64,000 bases of DNA from the NCBI RefSeq assembly GCF_019744875.1, contig NZ_JAIETU010000005.1, positions 434,001 to 498,000 of the forward strand, read 5' to 3'. Below, piece by piece: positions 16,914-24,901 of this stretch (the first letter of the stretch is position 1; every line of letters begins with the position of its first letter). The notes beneath the pieces were generated by a model. The model saw only the letters and a program-made list of their open reading frames with translations. It did no database searches and was not told where the DNA came from. The DNA is from Hyphomicrobium sp. (lineage in GTDB: Bacteria > Pseudomonadota > Alphaproteobacteria > Rhizobiales > Hyphomicrobiaceae). The position numbers and the translations under genes were made by a program.

Positions 16914-18611
16914 ATGTCGAGGTTGGCTCTTCCGCTCAGCGCGCTGGCGCAGCGCTATGACGTGGTCGTCGTGGGGTCCGGCTACGGCGGCGGCGTGACG
17001 GCGTCCCGCCTGTCGCGTGCGGGCAAGCGGGTGGCCGTGCTCGAGCGTGGCCGCGAAATCCAGACGGGGCAGTTCCCGCAGAAATTCTCCGAGCTCAAGA
17101 ACGAATTCCAGGTAACGGGCGCAAACTTTCGCACGGGCTCCGAGCAGGCGATCTACGACGTGCGCCTCGGGCGCGACATGCACGTGCTCGTAGGATGCGG
17201 CCTCGGCGGCGGCTCGCTCGTCAATGCAGGCGTCTCGCTCGTGCCTGACCGGCGCGTGTTTACCGATGACGCTTGGCCGGGCCAAGTGGCGCAGGACGGC
17301 TTCATCGAGGAAGGCTACCGGCGCGCCGAGCAGTGGCTGCGGCCGGCATCCGATCCCCGCGCGCGCGAGATGACCAAATACAAGGTTCTGGACCGCGCCG
17401 CAGGCGAGGCGGGCGGGGCCATCGTGGCGCCGCGCATCGCCGTCAGCTTCGAGGATATCGTCAATCCGGCGGGCGTGACGCAGGCCGCGTGCACACGCTG
17501 CGGCGACTGCTGCGCGGGCTGCAACGTCGGCGCCAAGAATACGGTGGCGCTGACCTATCTGCCCGACGCCGTGCGCCACGGCGCGGAGTTGTTCACGGGT
17601 CTCAAGGTCGACACCATCCGCAAGGGCGCAGACGGCCTCTGGAAGGTCTCGGCGCGCGCTGTCGGCGCGGATCGCGGCACGGTGTCAGACGTCACGATCG
17701 AGGCTCCGGTGGTCGTGTTGGCGGCGGGCACGCTCGGATCGACGGAAATTCTTCTGCGCTCGCGCGAAGCCGGGCTCGCCCTGTCGGACAGGCTCGGACA
17801 ACGCTTTTCGGCCAATGGCGACATCATCGCCTTCGGCTACGGCGCGAAGCCGGCCGTCAACGCCGTCGGCATCGGCTATCCGCCCAAGGTGGCCGACCTC
17901 GAAGTCGGCGCGGCCGTCTCAGGCCAGCTCGAATACTACGACGCCGAGACGCTTACGAACGAGGTGCGCGTGCAGGAAGGCGCGTTGCCCTCGGCTTTCG
18001 CATCGGTGCTGCCGGTTCTGTTCGTGCCGAACGGGCGGCTGCTCGGCGCGCTGCAGAGCCTCGTCAACGGCGTCTACAAGGGGCCGTTCGCGCACCTGCA
18101 GACCTTCTTTGCGGTCTCGCACGACTCGGCCTCGGGCCGCTTCTCGCTCGAGGACAACCAGCTCGCGCTCTCGTGGGCCAACGCCAAGGACGAGCCGGTC
18201 TACGCGCACCTCGACAAGATCCTCTCGAAGCTCGTGGCGGCGAGCGGCGGCTCTTACGTCAAGAACCCGCTGGCCGGCACCGTCATGGGCCATCAGCCCG
18301 CAACCGCGCACCCGCTCGGCGGCTGCGGCATGGGCCGCGATCGCACCGACGGCGTCGTCGATCACAAGTGCCGCGTGTTCAACGGGGCCGCGAATGCGGG
18401 CGATACCGACGTTCACGAGGGGCTCTACGTGATCGACGGGGCGGTCATTCCGCGCTCGCTCGGCGTCAATCCGCTGCTCACCATCACGGCCGTGGCCGAG
18501 CGGGCGATGCTGCACTTTGCGCAAGATCGCGGCCTGAGCTACACAACGGCACCCGTCTCGGAGCCGTTTTCCGCCGTCACCGCTCCGGGGCACGCCGCCG
18601 CGCCAGCCTGA
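16914..18611 (+). CDS. GMC-family FAD oxidoreductase (cholesterol-oxidase-like)
   Basis: A 565-residue flavoprotein. The N-terminal dinucleotide fold (YDVVVVGSGYGGGVTASRL, GSGYGG at 21-26) binds FAD. The C-terminal GMC signature includes HPLGGCGMG and VIDGAVIPRSLGVNPLLTI. A cysteine-rich segment, CTRCGDCCAGCNVGAKNT, lies between them; it occurs in cholesterol-oxidase-like and related GMC proteins. These enzymes oxidise alcohols, but the substrate cannot be named. The ATG at 16914 is chosen over an upstream in-frame start because AGGA lies about 8 bases before it and homologous proteins begin close to the FAD motif. The methyltransferase gene starts 20 bases after the stop. Confidence 0.88.
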   Translation: MSRLALPLSALAQRYDVVVVGSGYGGGVTASRLSRAGKRVAVLERGREIQTGQFPQKFSELKNEFQVTGANFRTGSEQAIYDVRLGRDMHVLVGCGLGGGSLVNAGVSLVPDRRVFTDDAWPGQVAQDGFIEEGYRRAEQWLRPASDPRAREMTKYKVLDRAAGEAGGAIVAPRIAVSFEDIVNPAGVTQAACTRCGDCCAGCNVGAKNTVALTYLPDAVRHGAELFTGLKVDTIRKGADGLWKVSARAVGADRGTVSDVTIEAPVVVLAAGTLGSTEILLRSREAGLALSDRLGQRFSANGDIIAFGYGAKPAVNAVGIGYPPKVADLEVGAAVSGQLEYYDAETLTNEVRVQEGALPSAFASVLPVLFVPNGRLLGALQSLVNGVYKGPFAHLQTFFAVSHDSASGRFSLEDNQLALSWANAKDEPVYAHLDKILSKLVAASGGSYVKNPLAGTVMGHQPATAHPLGGCGMGRDRTDGVVDHKCRVFNGAANAGDTDVHEGLYVIDGAVIPRSLGVNPLLTITAVAERAMLHFAQDRGLSYTTAPVSEPFSAVTAPGHAAAPA

Positions 18612-18631
18612 CCGTCCCGGAACCTTCCTTC

Positions 18632-19570
18632 ATGCGCATCGAGTATCACCGCACGCTGATCGCCGACCACGTGCGCAACCAGGCCTTTCACGATGCGCTG
18701 GCCGCCGTGATCAAGCGCGGCGAGACGGTCGTGTCGGACATCGGCGCGGGCACGGGGCTGATCGGCCTGATGGCGGCCAAGCTCGGCGCGCGCGACGTGT
18801 TCCTCTACGAAGCGGCCGAAGTGGCGGGCGTTGCGGCCGCGGTGCTCAAGGCCAATCGCGCCAAGACGTGCCAGCTCTTGCCGTGCCATTCGACGGAGAT
18901 GGATGATCCGCCGCGCGCCGACGTCGTGGTGTCGGAAACGCTCGGCAATTATGCGCTCGAAGAAAACATCATCGACACGCTGGCCGACGCGCGCAAACGG
19001 CACCTCAAGGACGGCGGCGTCATCATTCCGGCGCGCATCCGCCAGTTCGTCGTGCCGGTGATCTCGGATCGCTTCTGGAACGAGCTGGTCGTGTGGAACG
19101 GCGTGGGCTTCGACATCGATCTTTCGGTCGCGCGCACGATGAGCCTCAACAACGTCTATGTGCGCAGCTTCGTAGCGGACGACCTGCTCGCGGGCGGGCG
19201 CGCGGCGAAGGAGTGGGACGTCGTCACGCTCGGCTCGGATACGCGCGCGGCGCGCAAAGGCGAGGCGTCGTGGTCGCTCGAGGCCAAGGCCACGATCTAC
19301 GGGTTCGCCTACTGGTGGGAGGCGGAGCTCTCTCCGGGCGTGACGCTATCGACCGCGCCGGATGCGCCTCGCACGCACTGGGAGCAACTCTTCTTCCCGC
19401 TCGGGACACCGATGACCGTCGAAGCCGGCGAGAGCGTGCTGGCCAGCCTCCGGTCGCGCTCGTCAGAAGAGGCCGGCACGCATCTCGGCTGGACGGCCGT
19501 GCATTTCGACGCCGCGGGCGCGTCGAAGTCGCGCCAGGCGATGGACCTCGACAAGGGCTGGATCCCCTAA
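18632..19570 (+). CDS. PRMT-like class I SAM-dependent methyltransferase
   Basis: A 312-residue protein with motif I VSDIGAGTGLIGLMAAKLGA, followed by an acidic strand (FLYEAAE). It then shows the features of protein arginine methyltransferases. A double-E loop (SETLGNYALEE) has E102 and E111 nine residues apart, as in PRMT1. A THW loop (THWEQLFFPLG, T248-W250) is followed by a beta-barrel-like C-terminus (MTVEAGESVLASLRSR). Bacterial proteins of this type are uncommon and mostly uncharacterised, so arginine methylation is inference; a small-molecule or ribosomal-protein substrate is possible. It is preceded by the GMC oxidoreductase on what looks like one transcript and followed by a strong terminator. 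Confidence 0.8.
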   Translation: MRIEYHRTLIADHVRNQAFHDALAAVIKRGETVVSDIGAGTGLIGLMAAKLGARDVFLYEAAEVAGVAAAVLKANRAKTCQLLPCHSTEMDDPPRADVVVSETLGNYALEENIIDTLADARKRHLKDGGVIIPARIRQFVVPVISDRFWNELVVWNGVGFDIDLSVARTMSLNNVYVRSFVADDLLAGGRAAKEWDVVTLGSDTRAARKGEASWSLEAKATIYGFAYWWEAELSPGVTLSTAPDAPRTHWEQLFFPLGTPMTVEAGESVLASLRSRSSEEAGTHLGWTAVHFDAAGASKSRQAMDLDKGWIP

Positions 19571-19577
19571 GTCCCGT

Positions 19578-19612
19578 AAAAAAACGGCCAGGGATTGCTC
19601 CCTGGCCGTATC
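19578..19612. terminator. bidirectional intrinsic terminator
   Basis: A perfect 11-bp inverted repeat (ACGGCCAGGGA and its complement) with loop TTGC at 19584-19609. Seven A residues on the left provide a U-tract for leftward transcripts (phaZ), and ATCTCTATAT follows on the right. It separates the convergent methyltransferase and phaZ genes. Confidence 0.9.
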
Positions 19613-19646
19613 TCTATATCCGGTGCCCCACTTGGTCAGCGGCGAC

Positions 19647-21008
19647 CTAGGCGGTTGCAGGTCCGCGGTCGTTGGCGGGCTCGAACGTGAACGCGACCGA
19701 CGACGGGTCGTAGTCCGAGACCGGCTGCACAACCGGATTGTTGACGCCGTGCTGTCCGGCCGGGGTGAACGCGGCGCGGGGATCGAACGCGCGCACGAAC
19801 TCAGCAATGCGCGGCGCGATCTCGCTGCGGAAGCGCGAGCCGTTGAAGATGCCGTAGTGACCGACGCCTTTGTATTCGACGTGCAGCCTCTGGCGCTCCT
19901 CAAGCTGCGTGCACAGGTCGTGCGCGGCGCGGCACTGGCCGAGGCCTGTGATGTCGTCCTTCTCGCCTTCGATCGTCATGAGCGCGACGCGGCTGATCTT
20001 GGACGGATCGATCAGGCGGCCGCGATGGGTCATCTCGCCTTTCGGCAGCGTATGGCGCACGAACACGCGATCGATGGTGTCGAGGTAGAACTCGGCCGTC
20101 AGATCCATGACGGCGAGATATTCGTCGTAGAATTCGCGGTGCTTTTCGGCCGAGTCGCCATCGCCCGTGACGAGGTGGTGGAACAGATCCTCATGCGCCT
20201 TCGCGTGGCGCTCGAGGTTCATGGCCACGAAGCCCGAAAGCTGCATGAAGCCCGGATAAACCTGGCGACCGGCACCAGGATACGACCACGGAACCGGCGT
20301 GATGACGTGGCTCGCAAACCATTCCGTGCCGCGCTCGATGGCTACGGTGTTGACGGCGGTCGGGCTCTGGCGCGTATCGACGGGGCCGCCCGCGAGCACC
20401 ATGCTCAACGGAACGTTCGGATCGAGATCCTGCTCCATCAGCGAGACGGCGGCAAGCACCGGCACGGCAGGCTGGCACACGGCATAAACGTGCACGTCGC
20501 CTTTGAAGAGCGTCAGCATATCGCGCACGTAGTCGATGTAGTCGTCGAGGCCGAACGCGCCGGCCGACTTCGGCACGGCGGACGCGTCGCGCCAATCGGT
20601 GATGTAGACCTCGTGGTTGGGCAGCAGCGTTTCGACCGTGCCGCGCAGCAGCGTCGCGAAGTGGCCCGACATCGGCGCAACGAGGAGAATGCGCGGATCA
20701 GCGGCGCGCGATGCGACCGGCATGTCGCGCCGGAAATGGATCAAGCGGCAAAAAGGACGCTCCCAAACGACCTCCTCCGCCACGGGCACGGCGCGCGCCC
20801 CCACCTGCGTTTCGGTCAGGCCGAAAACAGGCTTCTCGTACCGGCGCGTGGCGCGCTCGAACACCTGCAGCGCGGCCGACGTGTGGCGTCCGGCGCAGGT
20901 CAGCGAGATCGGATTGAACGGGCTCTCGACCAGAAGGCGAAGCGATTCCGCAATGGCCCGCGCGGGCTGCAAGGCGGCATGGCTCATGTCGTACCAGTGA
21001 TAGAGCAA
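19647..21008 (-). CDS. phaZ: intracellular polyhydroxyalkanoate depolymerase
   Basis: Mobilises intracellular polyhydroxybutyrate granules. The 453-residue product shows the family layout: N-terminal LYHWYDMSHAALQPAR, an alpha/beta-hydrolase core (ILLVAPMSGHFATLLRGTV, EVYITDWRDA), and the nucleophilic cysteine motif VYAVCQPAVPVLAA (C178), which matches the active-site Cys of Ralstonia PhaZ rather than a lipase-box serine. The conserved C-terminus has MTIEGEKDDITG and GVGHYGIFNG, the latter with the catalytic His. I choose TTG at 21008, with GGGAG eight bases upstream and the family-typical LYxxY N-terminus; an in-frame upstream start at 21038 is the alternative. It implies the organism stores PHB, though no synthase is in the window. 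Confidence 0.93.
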   Translation of the reverse strand: MLYHWYDMSHAALQPARAIAESLRLLVESPFNPISLTCAGRHTSAALQVFERATRRYEKPVFGLTETQVGARAVPVAEEVVWERPFCRLIHFRRDMPVASRAADPRILLVAPMSGHFATLLRGTVETLLPNHEVYITDWRDASAVPKSAGAFGLDDYIDYVRDMLTLFKGDVHVYAVCQPAVPVLAAVSLMEQDLDPNVPLSMVLAGGPVDTRQSPTAVNTVAIERGTEWFASHVITPVPWSYPGAGRQVYPGFMQLSGFVAMNLERHAKAHEDLFHHLVTGDGDSAEKHREFYDEYLAVMDLTAEFYLDTIDRVFVRHTLPKGEMTHRGRLIDPSKISRVALMTIEGEKDDITGLGQCRAAHDLCTQLEERQRLHVEYKGVGHYGIFNGSRFRSEIAPRIAEFVRAFDPRAAFTPAGQHGVNNPVVQPVSDYDPSSVAFTFEPANDRGPATA

Positions 21009-21200
21009 TGGATCAGCTCCCACATTCAAGCAGATCACGCGGGTGATGCCCCACGTAATTCTCTGCCGGTGTATAACGCACGGCCGCTGTCAAATCGCCA
21101 AACTTGGGAGCGCGGCCAAACGCCGCCGAAACTTGCACAATATGGCTAAAATCGGTGTCCCCCAGGACACCACAATGCACTGATTCGAGGCGCACCGACG

Positions 21201-21887
21201 CTAAAGCCCTGCAGGTTGCGCCGTCGACTGAATCTGCGCGGCCACATCGTCGGCCATCTTTGCGGCGTCGACGTTGTGCGGGAAGTGCTTCACGTAGGCC
21301 CCGCTCGCGTCCATCAGATAGAAAAACGAGCTGTGGTCCATGTTGTAGTCGGCGGCACTGCTCCCGGCCGGCTGCTTGCGCGCGTAGACGCGGTACGCCT
21401 TGACGGCGCCGGCCACCTGCTCGGGCGTGCCCGAGAGGCCGATGATGCGCGGATGGAAGCTCTTCGCGTACTTTCCGACCAGCTCCGGCGTGTCGCGTTC
21501 CGGATCGACGGTGATGAACAGGGGCGCCACGCCCTGCGCCTTGTCGCCGAGGCGGTCGAGCGCGGCGGCAAGCACCTGCAGCCCTGCGGGACAGACGTCC
21601 GGGCAATTCGTGAAGCCAAAGAACACCAGCATCGGCTTGCCGGCGAAGTCCCGCTCGGTGACGACCTTGCCGTTTCCGTCCGTCAGCGAGAACGGCCCGC
21701 CGATTGCCGCGCGGCCGATCGAGGCGTTATCCGCCACCGGAGCGGTCGCCGGGCCGCCGGGCATGATCGTGAGCACGACGGCTGTCATAATTCCCGCCGC
21801 AAGCCCGATCAGCAGGGACAGCAGCAGCGCCTTTCGCGACGCTCCCAAAACGGTTGCGGGAGTTTTGCCGTCGGACTGCTTGGTCAT
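21201..21887 (-). CDS. senC: SCO1/SenC/PrrC-family copper/redox protein
   Basis: A 228-residue membrane-anchored thioredoxin-fold protein. An N-terminal helix (LLLSLLIGLAAGIMTAVVLTIM) is followed by a periplasmic domain with the copper-binding CPDVC motif (C95, C99) in GFTNCPDVCPAG and the distal His in DHSSFFYLMD. SCO proteins deliver copper or reducing power to cytochrome c oxidase. The ATG at 21887 removes an implausible upstream extension. It is divergent from regB, as senC/prrC is in Rhodobacter, so coregulation by RegA from the 190-base shared region is likely. Confidence 0.93.
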   Translation of the reverse strand: MTKQSDGKTPATVLGASRKALLLSLLIGLAAGIMTAVVLTIMPGGPATAPVADNASIGRAAIGGPFSLTDGNGKVVTERDFAGKPMLVFFGFTNCPDVCPAGLQVLAAALDRLGDKAQGVAPLFITVDPERDTPELVGKYAKSFHPRIIGLSGTPEQVAGAVKAYRVYARKQPAGSSAADYNMDHSSFFYLMDASGAYVKHFPHNVDAAKMADDVAAQIQSTAQPAGL

Positions 21888-22079
21888 GAATGGTTTTCCC
21901 TGCCGCGAGCCGCAAATTCGTGCCGGCAATCGCGATTTCAATGGCCGGCTGAGCAATTAGACTTTCCGGCAGATCCAGTTAAGTCCTATTTGGATCACGC
22001 ATCGCCTGCTTGCAAGCTATGCTAATGTTTTCGGACGATCTCGTTTTCTTACCGCCCTCAGAACCGAAGTAGCTTTCCG

Positions 22080-23507
22080 GTGCAAGAAAAAATCAGCCAG
22101 CGCATTCATTCCCGGCTCGTCTACGGCAGCGACAGCCAGCTGCGCATGCAGACCATCGTCCGTCTGAGGTGGGTCGGCGTCATCGGCCAGATTCTGGCGC
22201 TCAGCGTCGTCTACTACGGGCTGGGCTTCGATCTTCCGGTCGGGCCGTGCCTCATCATCATCGCGGTTTCGGCGTGGGTGAACGTGTTCCTGGCGATCCG
22301 CTATCCGGCCCGCCACCGCCTGACCTTCAATTTCGCGACCGCACTGCTCGCCTACGACATCGTGCAGCTCGCCTCGCTGCTCTATCTGACGGGCGGGATC
22401 ATGAACCCGTTCACCATGTTGATGGTGGCGCCGGTCACGGTTTCGGCGGCGACGTTGCCGCTCGGCCGGACCATCGGCCTCGGCATTCTCGCGCTCGGCT
22501 GCGCGGGCGTGCTGGCGTTCCATGCCATGCCGCTGCCCTGGTACGTCGACCCGCCGCTGACGCTGCCGACGCTCTACAAGCTCGGAATCCTGGTGGCCGT
22601 CGCCGCGTCGATGCCGTTCCTCGCGCTCTACGTCTGGCGGCTCACCAACGAAGGGCGGCAGATGTCGGCGGCGCTTGCGGCCACCGAAATGGTGCTGGCG
22701 CGCGAGCAGAAGCTGCATGCGCTCGACGGACTCGCGGCCGCTGCCGCGCACGAGCTCGGCACACCGCTCTCGACCATCACGCTCGTCACCAACGAACTCG
22801 ACCGGCAGATGGACAAGAACAGTCCCCACCGCGAGGATATCCTGCTGCTGCGCAGCCAGGCGCAGCGGTGCCGCGAGATCCTGCAGAAGCTCACGCGCCA
22901 GCCGCCGGACGAGGATCCGCTGCACGCGAGCCTCACGGTCAAGGAGATGCTGCACGAGGCCGCGCAGCCCTATCTCGGCGGGCGGGCCTCGATCGTCGTC
23001 AAGGCGGCACCCACGGAAGGCGCGACCGGCCCCGACGCCCGGCTGCCGGAAGGCGTGCGCCGTCCCGGCGTGATCTACGGGCTCGAGAACATCATCGAGA
23101 ACGCGGCCGACTTCTGCAAAAGCCGGGTCGACGTGAGCGCGGAATGGGACGGCCAGACCGTCACCGTGACGGTCGCAGACGACGGGCCCGGCTTCAAGCC
23201 CGAGATCATCGACAATCTGGGCGAGCCCTACGTCACGACACGCGGCGGCAGCCGCAAGGACAAACGGGGCAACAAAGTCTCTGGCATGGGTCTCGGGTTC
23301 TTCATCGCCAAGACGCTGCTGGAGCGCTCCGGCTCGCGGCTTCATCTCGAAAACCGGGCCGAGCCCGACCAGGGCGCGGTGGTGCGGATTACCTGGCCGC
23401 GCGCGGCGTTCGAGGCGGCCGTGGAACTGCGCGACTATGCGAGCCCTGCGCCGCCGCGGCGGCGCCAGCCGACGAGCCCGGGCGACCCGATCAGCGATTC
23501 ACTCTAG
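22080..23507 (+). CDS. regB: redox sensor histidine kinase RegB/PrrB/ActS
   Basis: Membrane sensor that controls photosynthetic, respiratory, nitrogen and carbon fixation genes in alphaproteobacteria through RegA. The 475-residue product has about six N-terminal transmembrane helices, the quinone-site signature GGIMNPF (105-111), a dimerisation/phosphoacceptor segment AAAAHELGTPLSTITL (H224) and the redox-active cysteine C264 in SQAQRCREIL. These match H225 and C265 of R. capsulatus RegB. A HATPase domain follows (NIIENAADF, DDGPGFKP, GMGLGFFIAKTLLERSG). The start is GTG at 22080. regA follows after 161 bases. Confidence 0.95.
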   Translation: MQEKISQRIHSRLVYGSDSQLRMQTIVRLRWVGVIGQILALSVVYYGLGFDLPVGPCLIIIAVSAWVNVFLAIRYPARHRLTFNFATALLAYDIVQLASLLYLTGGIMNPFTMLMVAPVTVSAATLPLGRTIGLGILALGCAGVLAFHAMPLPWYVDPPLTLPTLYKLGILVAVAASMPFLALYVWRLTNEGRQMSAALAATEMVLAREQKLHALDGLAAAAAHELGTPLSTITLVTNELDRQMDKNSPHREDILLLRSQAQRCREILQKLTRQPPDEDPLHASLTVKEMLHEAAQPYLGGRASIVVKAAPTEGATGPDARLPEGVRRPGVIYGLENIIENAADFCKSRVDVSAEWDGQTVTVTVADDGPGFKPEIIDNLGEPYVTTRGGSRKDKRGNKVSGMGLGFFIAKTLLERSGSRLHLENRAEPDQGAVVRITWPRAAFEAAVELRDYASPAPPRRRQPTSPGDPISDSL

Positions 23508-23668
23508 CAAGAGTTGCGGATACTTTTCAGAAACCACGATTTTTCGGGGGTTCGCCGGCTCGCATTTACTATGAAAGCGTTTTCAGGAAGCCTACATATG
23601 CTAAAAATCGCTACCGCTGAAGGGCGGGGCTGATCGGACAATATAAGTCCCACTTCGGGAGGTACGCG

Positions 23669-24235
23669 GTGGAAACAGAAGATCTCTCATTTCGGCAAGA
23701 CGAACTGCCCGAGGACCGCTCTCTCATCATCGTCGATGACGACCGTCCGTTCCTGCAGCGCCTTGCGCGCGCAATGGAGCTGCGCGGCTTCGAGGTGCGC
23801 AGCGCGCATTCGGTTGCCGAGGGCATCGATCTGATCCGCGCGCAGGCCCCCGCATTCGCGGTCGTCGACATGCGCCTCGAAGACGGCAACGGCCTCGACG
23901 TAATCGCCGAGCTGACGCGCGTCCGTCCCGACACGCGCATCGTGGTGCTCACCGGCTACGGCAACATCGCGACCGCCGTTTCGGCCGTCAAACTCGGCGC
24001 GGTCGATTACCTCGCCAAGCCGGCCGACGCCGACGACGTGACGGACGCCCTGCTCGCGCCTCACAACGCCAAGGCCGCACCGCCGGAAAATCCGATGTCG
24101 GCCGACCGCGTGCGGTGGGAGCACATCCAGCGCGTCTATGAGCTTTGCAACCGCAATGTCTCGGAGACGGCGCGCCGGCTCAACATGCACCGGCGTACGC
24201 TGCAGCGCATCCTCGCGAAGCGCGCGCCGAAGTAG
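23669..24235 (+). CDS. regA: response regulator RegA/PrrA/ActR
   Basis: DNA-binding partner of RegB. The 188-residue product has a receiver domain with acidic pocket IIVDDDRPF (23-25), phosphoacceptor D67 (FAVVDMRLEDGNG) and Lys in YLAKPAD. A short linker leads to a Fis-type helix-turn-helix (NVSETARRLNMHRRTLQRIL), the near-invariant DNA-binding end of RegA proteins. Start is GTG with GGGAGG upstream. Its 161-base separation from regB suggests its own promoter as well as read-through. Confidence 0.95.
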   Translation: METEDLSFRQDELPEDRSLIIVDDDRPFLQRLARAMELRGFEVRSAHSVAEGIDLIRAQAPAFAVVDMRLEDGNGLDVIAELTRVRPDTRIVVLTGYGNIATAVSAVKLGAVDYLAKPADADDVTDALLAPHNAKAAPPENPMSADRVRWEHIQRVYELCNRNVSETARRLNMHRRTLQRILAKRAPK

Positions 24236-24240
24236 CAACC

Positions 24241-24771
24241 TCACACATCGCCAATCCCGAGCCCCACGGCTGCCCGCAGCGTGGGATCGAGCGTGACTGA
24301 CAATCGCGATGCCGCCGCGCGCGCCAGGCGCAGCGTCATCGCCTTGCGCACGGGGGCGGCCATGCGCATGAGCGGCGCGGGGCGCAGGATCTCGCCGCCG
24401 TAGCGGTCGGCCGCGATCAGACCGGTATCGCCAGGCAAAATATCGATTGGAAAATCGGGCCTTACCGCGAAGAACAGCCGATCCGCATACTCGCGATACT
24501 CCGGCCACTTGTGATCGCAGCGAAAATCCTCGATCGACGATTTGATCTCGACGATCCAGATGGCGCCATCCGGCCCGAGGGCCGCGACATCGGCGCGGCG
24601 CCCATTCGGCAAGGGCAGCTCCGCGATGGCCGCGAACGCGTGGGCCGCGAGCACGCGCACCACGCCGCGGCAGATCTCGCGCGCCGCATCAGATTGCGGG
24701 CCGCCGTGCGAGACGCGTGGAATATCCGGCCCACCAATTCCGTTTTCCACATTGTCCTCGGTGCTGGTCAT
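24241..24771 (-). CDS. mmcB: MmcB-family DNA repair protein
   Basis: A 176-residue protein with the PD-(D/E)XK nuclease-like core of MmcB: PNGRRADVAALG, then IWIVEIKSSIEDFRCDHKWPEY and YADRLFFAVRPDFP. MmcB (DUF2-type) is an SOS-linked, alphaproteobacterial DNA-repair protein known from mitomycin sensitivity in Caulobacter. The ATG at 24771 is preferred to one at 24798. It converges on regA with only 5 bases between the stops, an arrangement common in this order. Confidence 0.88.
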   Translation of the reverse strand: MTSTEDNVENGIGGPDIPRVSHGGPQSDAAREICRGVVRVLAAHAFAAIAELPLPNGRRADVAALGPDGAIWIVEIKSSIEDFRCDHKWPEYREYADRLFFAVRPDFPIDILPGDTGLIAADRYGGEILRPAPLMRMAAPVRKAMTLRLARAAASRLSVTLDPTLRAAVGLGIGDV

Positions 24772-24901
24772 TGATCTGCCATTTCGGACTGCCACCAAAC
24801 TCTCACCCGGGCTCTCCGGTCATCGCATTCAGATCGATATCCGCGCTCCGCGCCTCTGCACGGAGTATTCCGGAAGTTGTCCTCAAGAAGGCGCGGTTCT
24901 C

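Noticed and set aside
17273-18631. Very long plus-strand frame preceding the PRMT-like gene in the same frame
   Set aside because: It is an out-of-frame reading of the GMC oxidoreductase gene; only the part from ATG 18632 has methyltransferase motifs.
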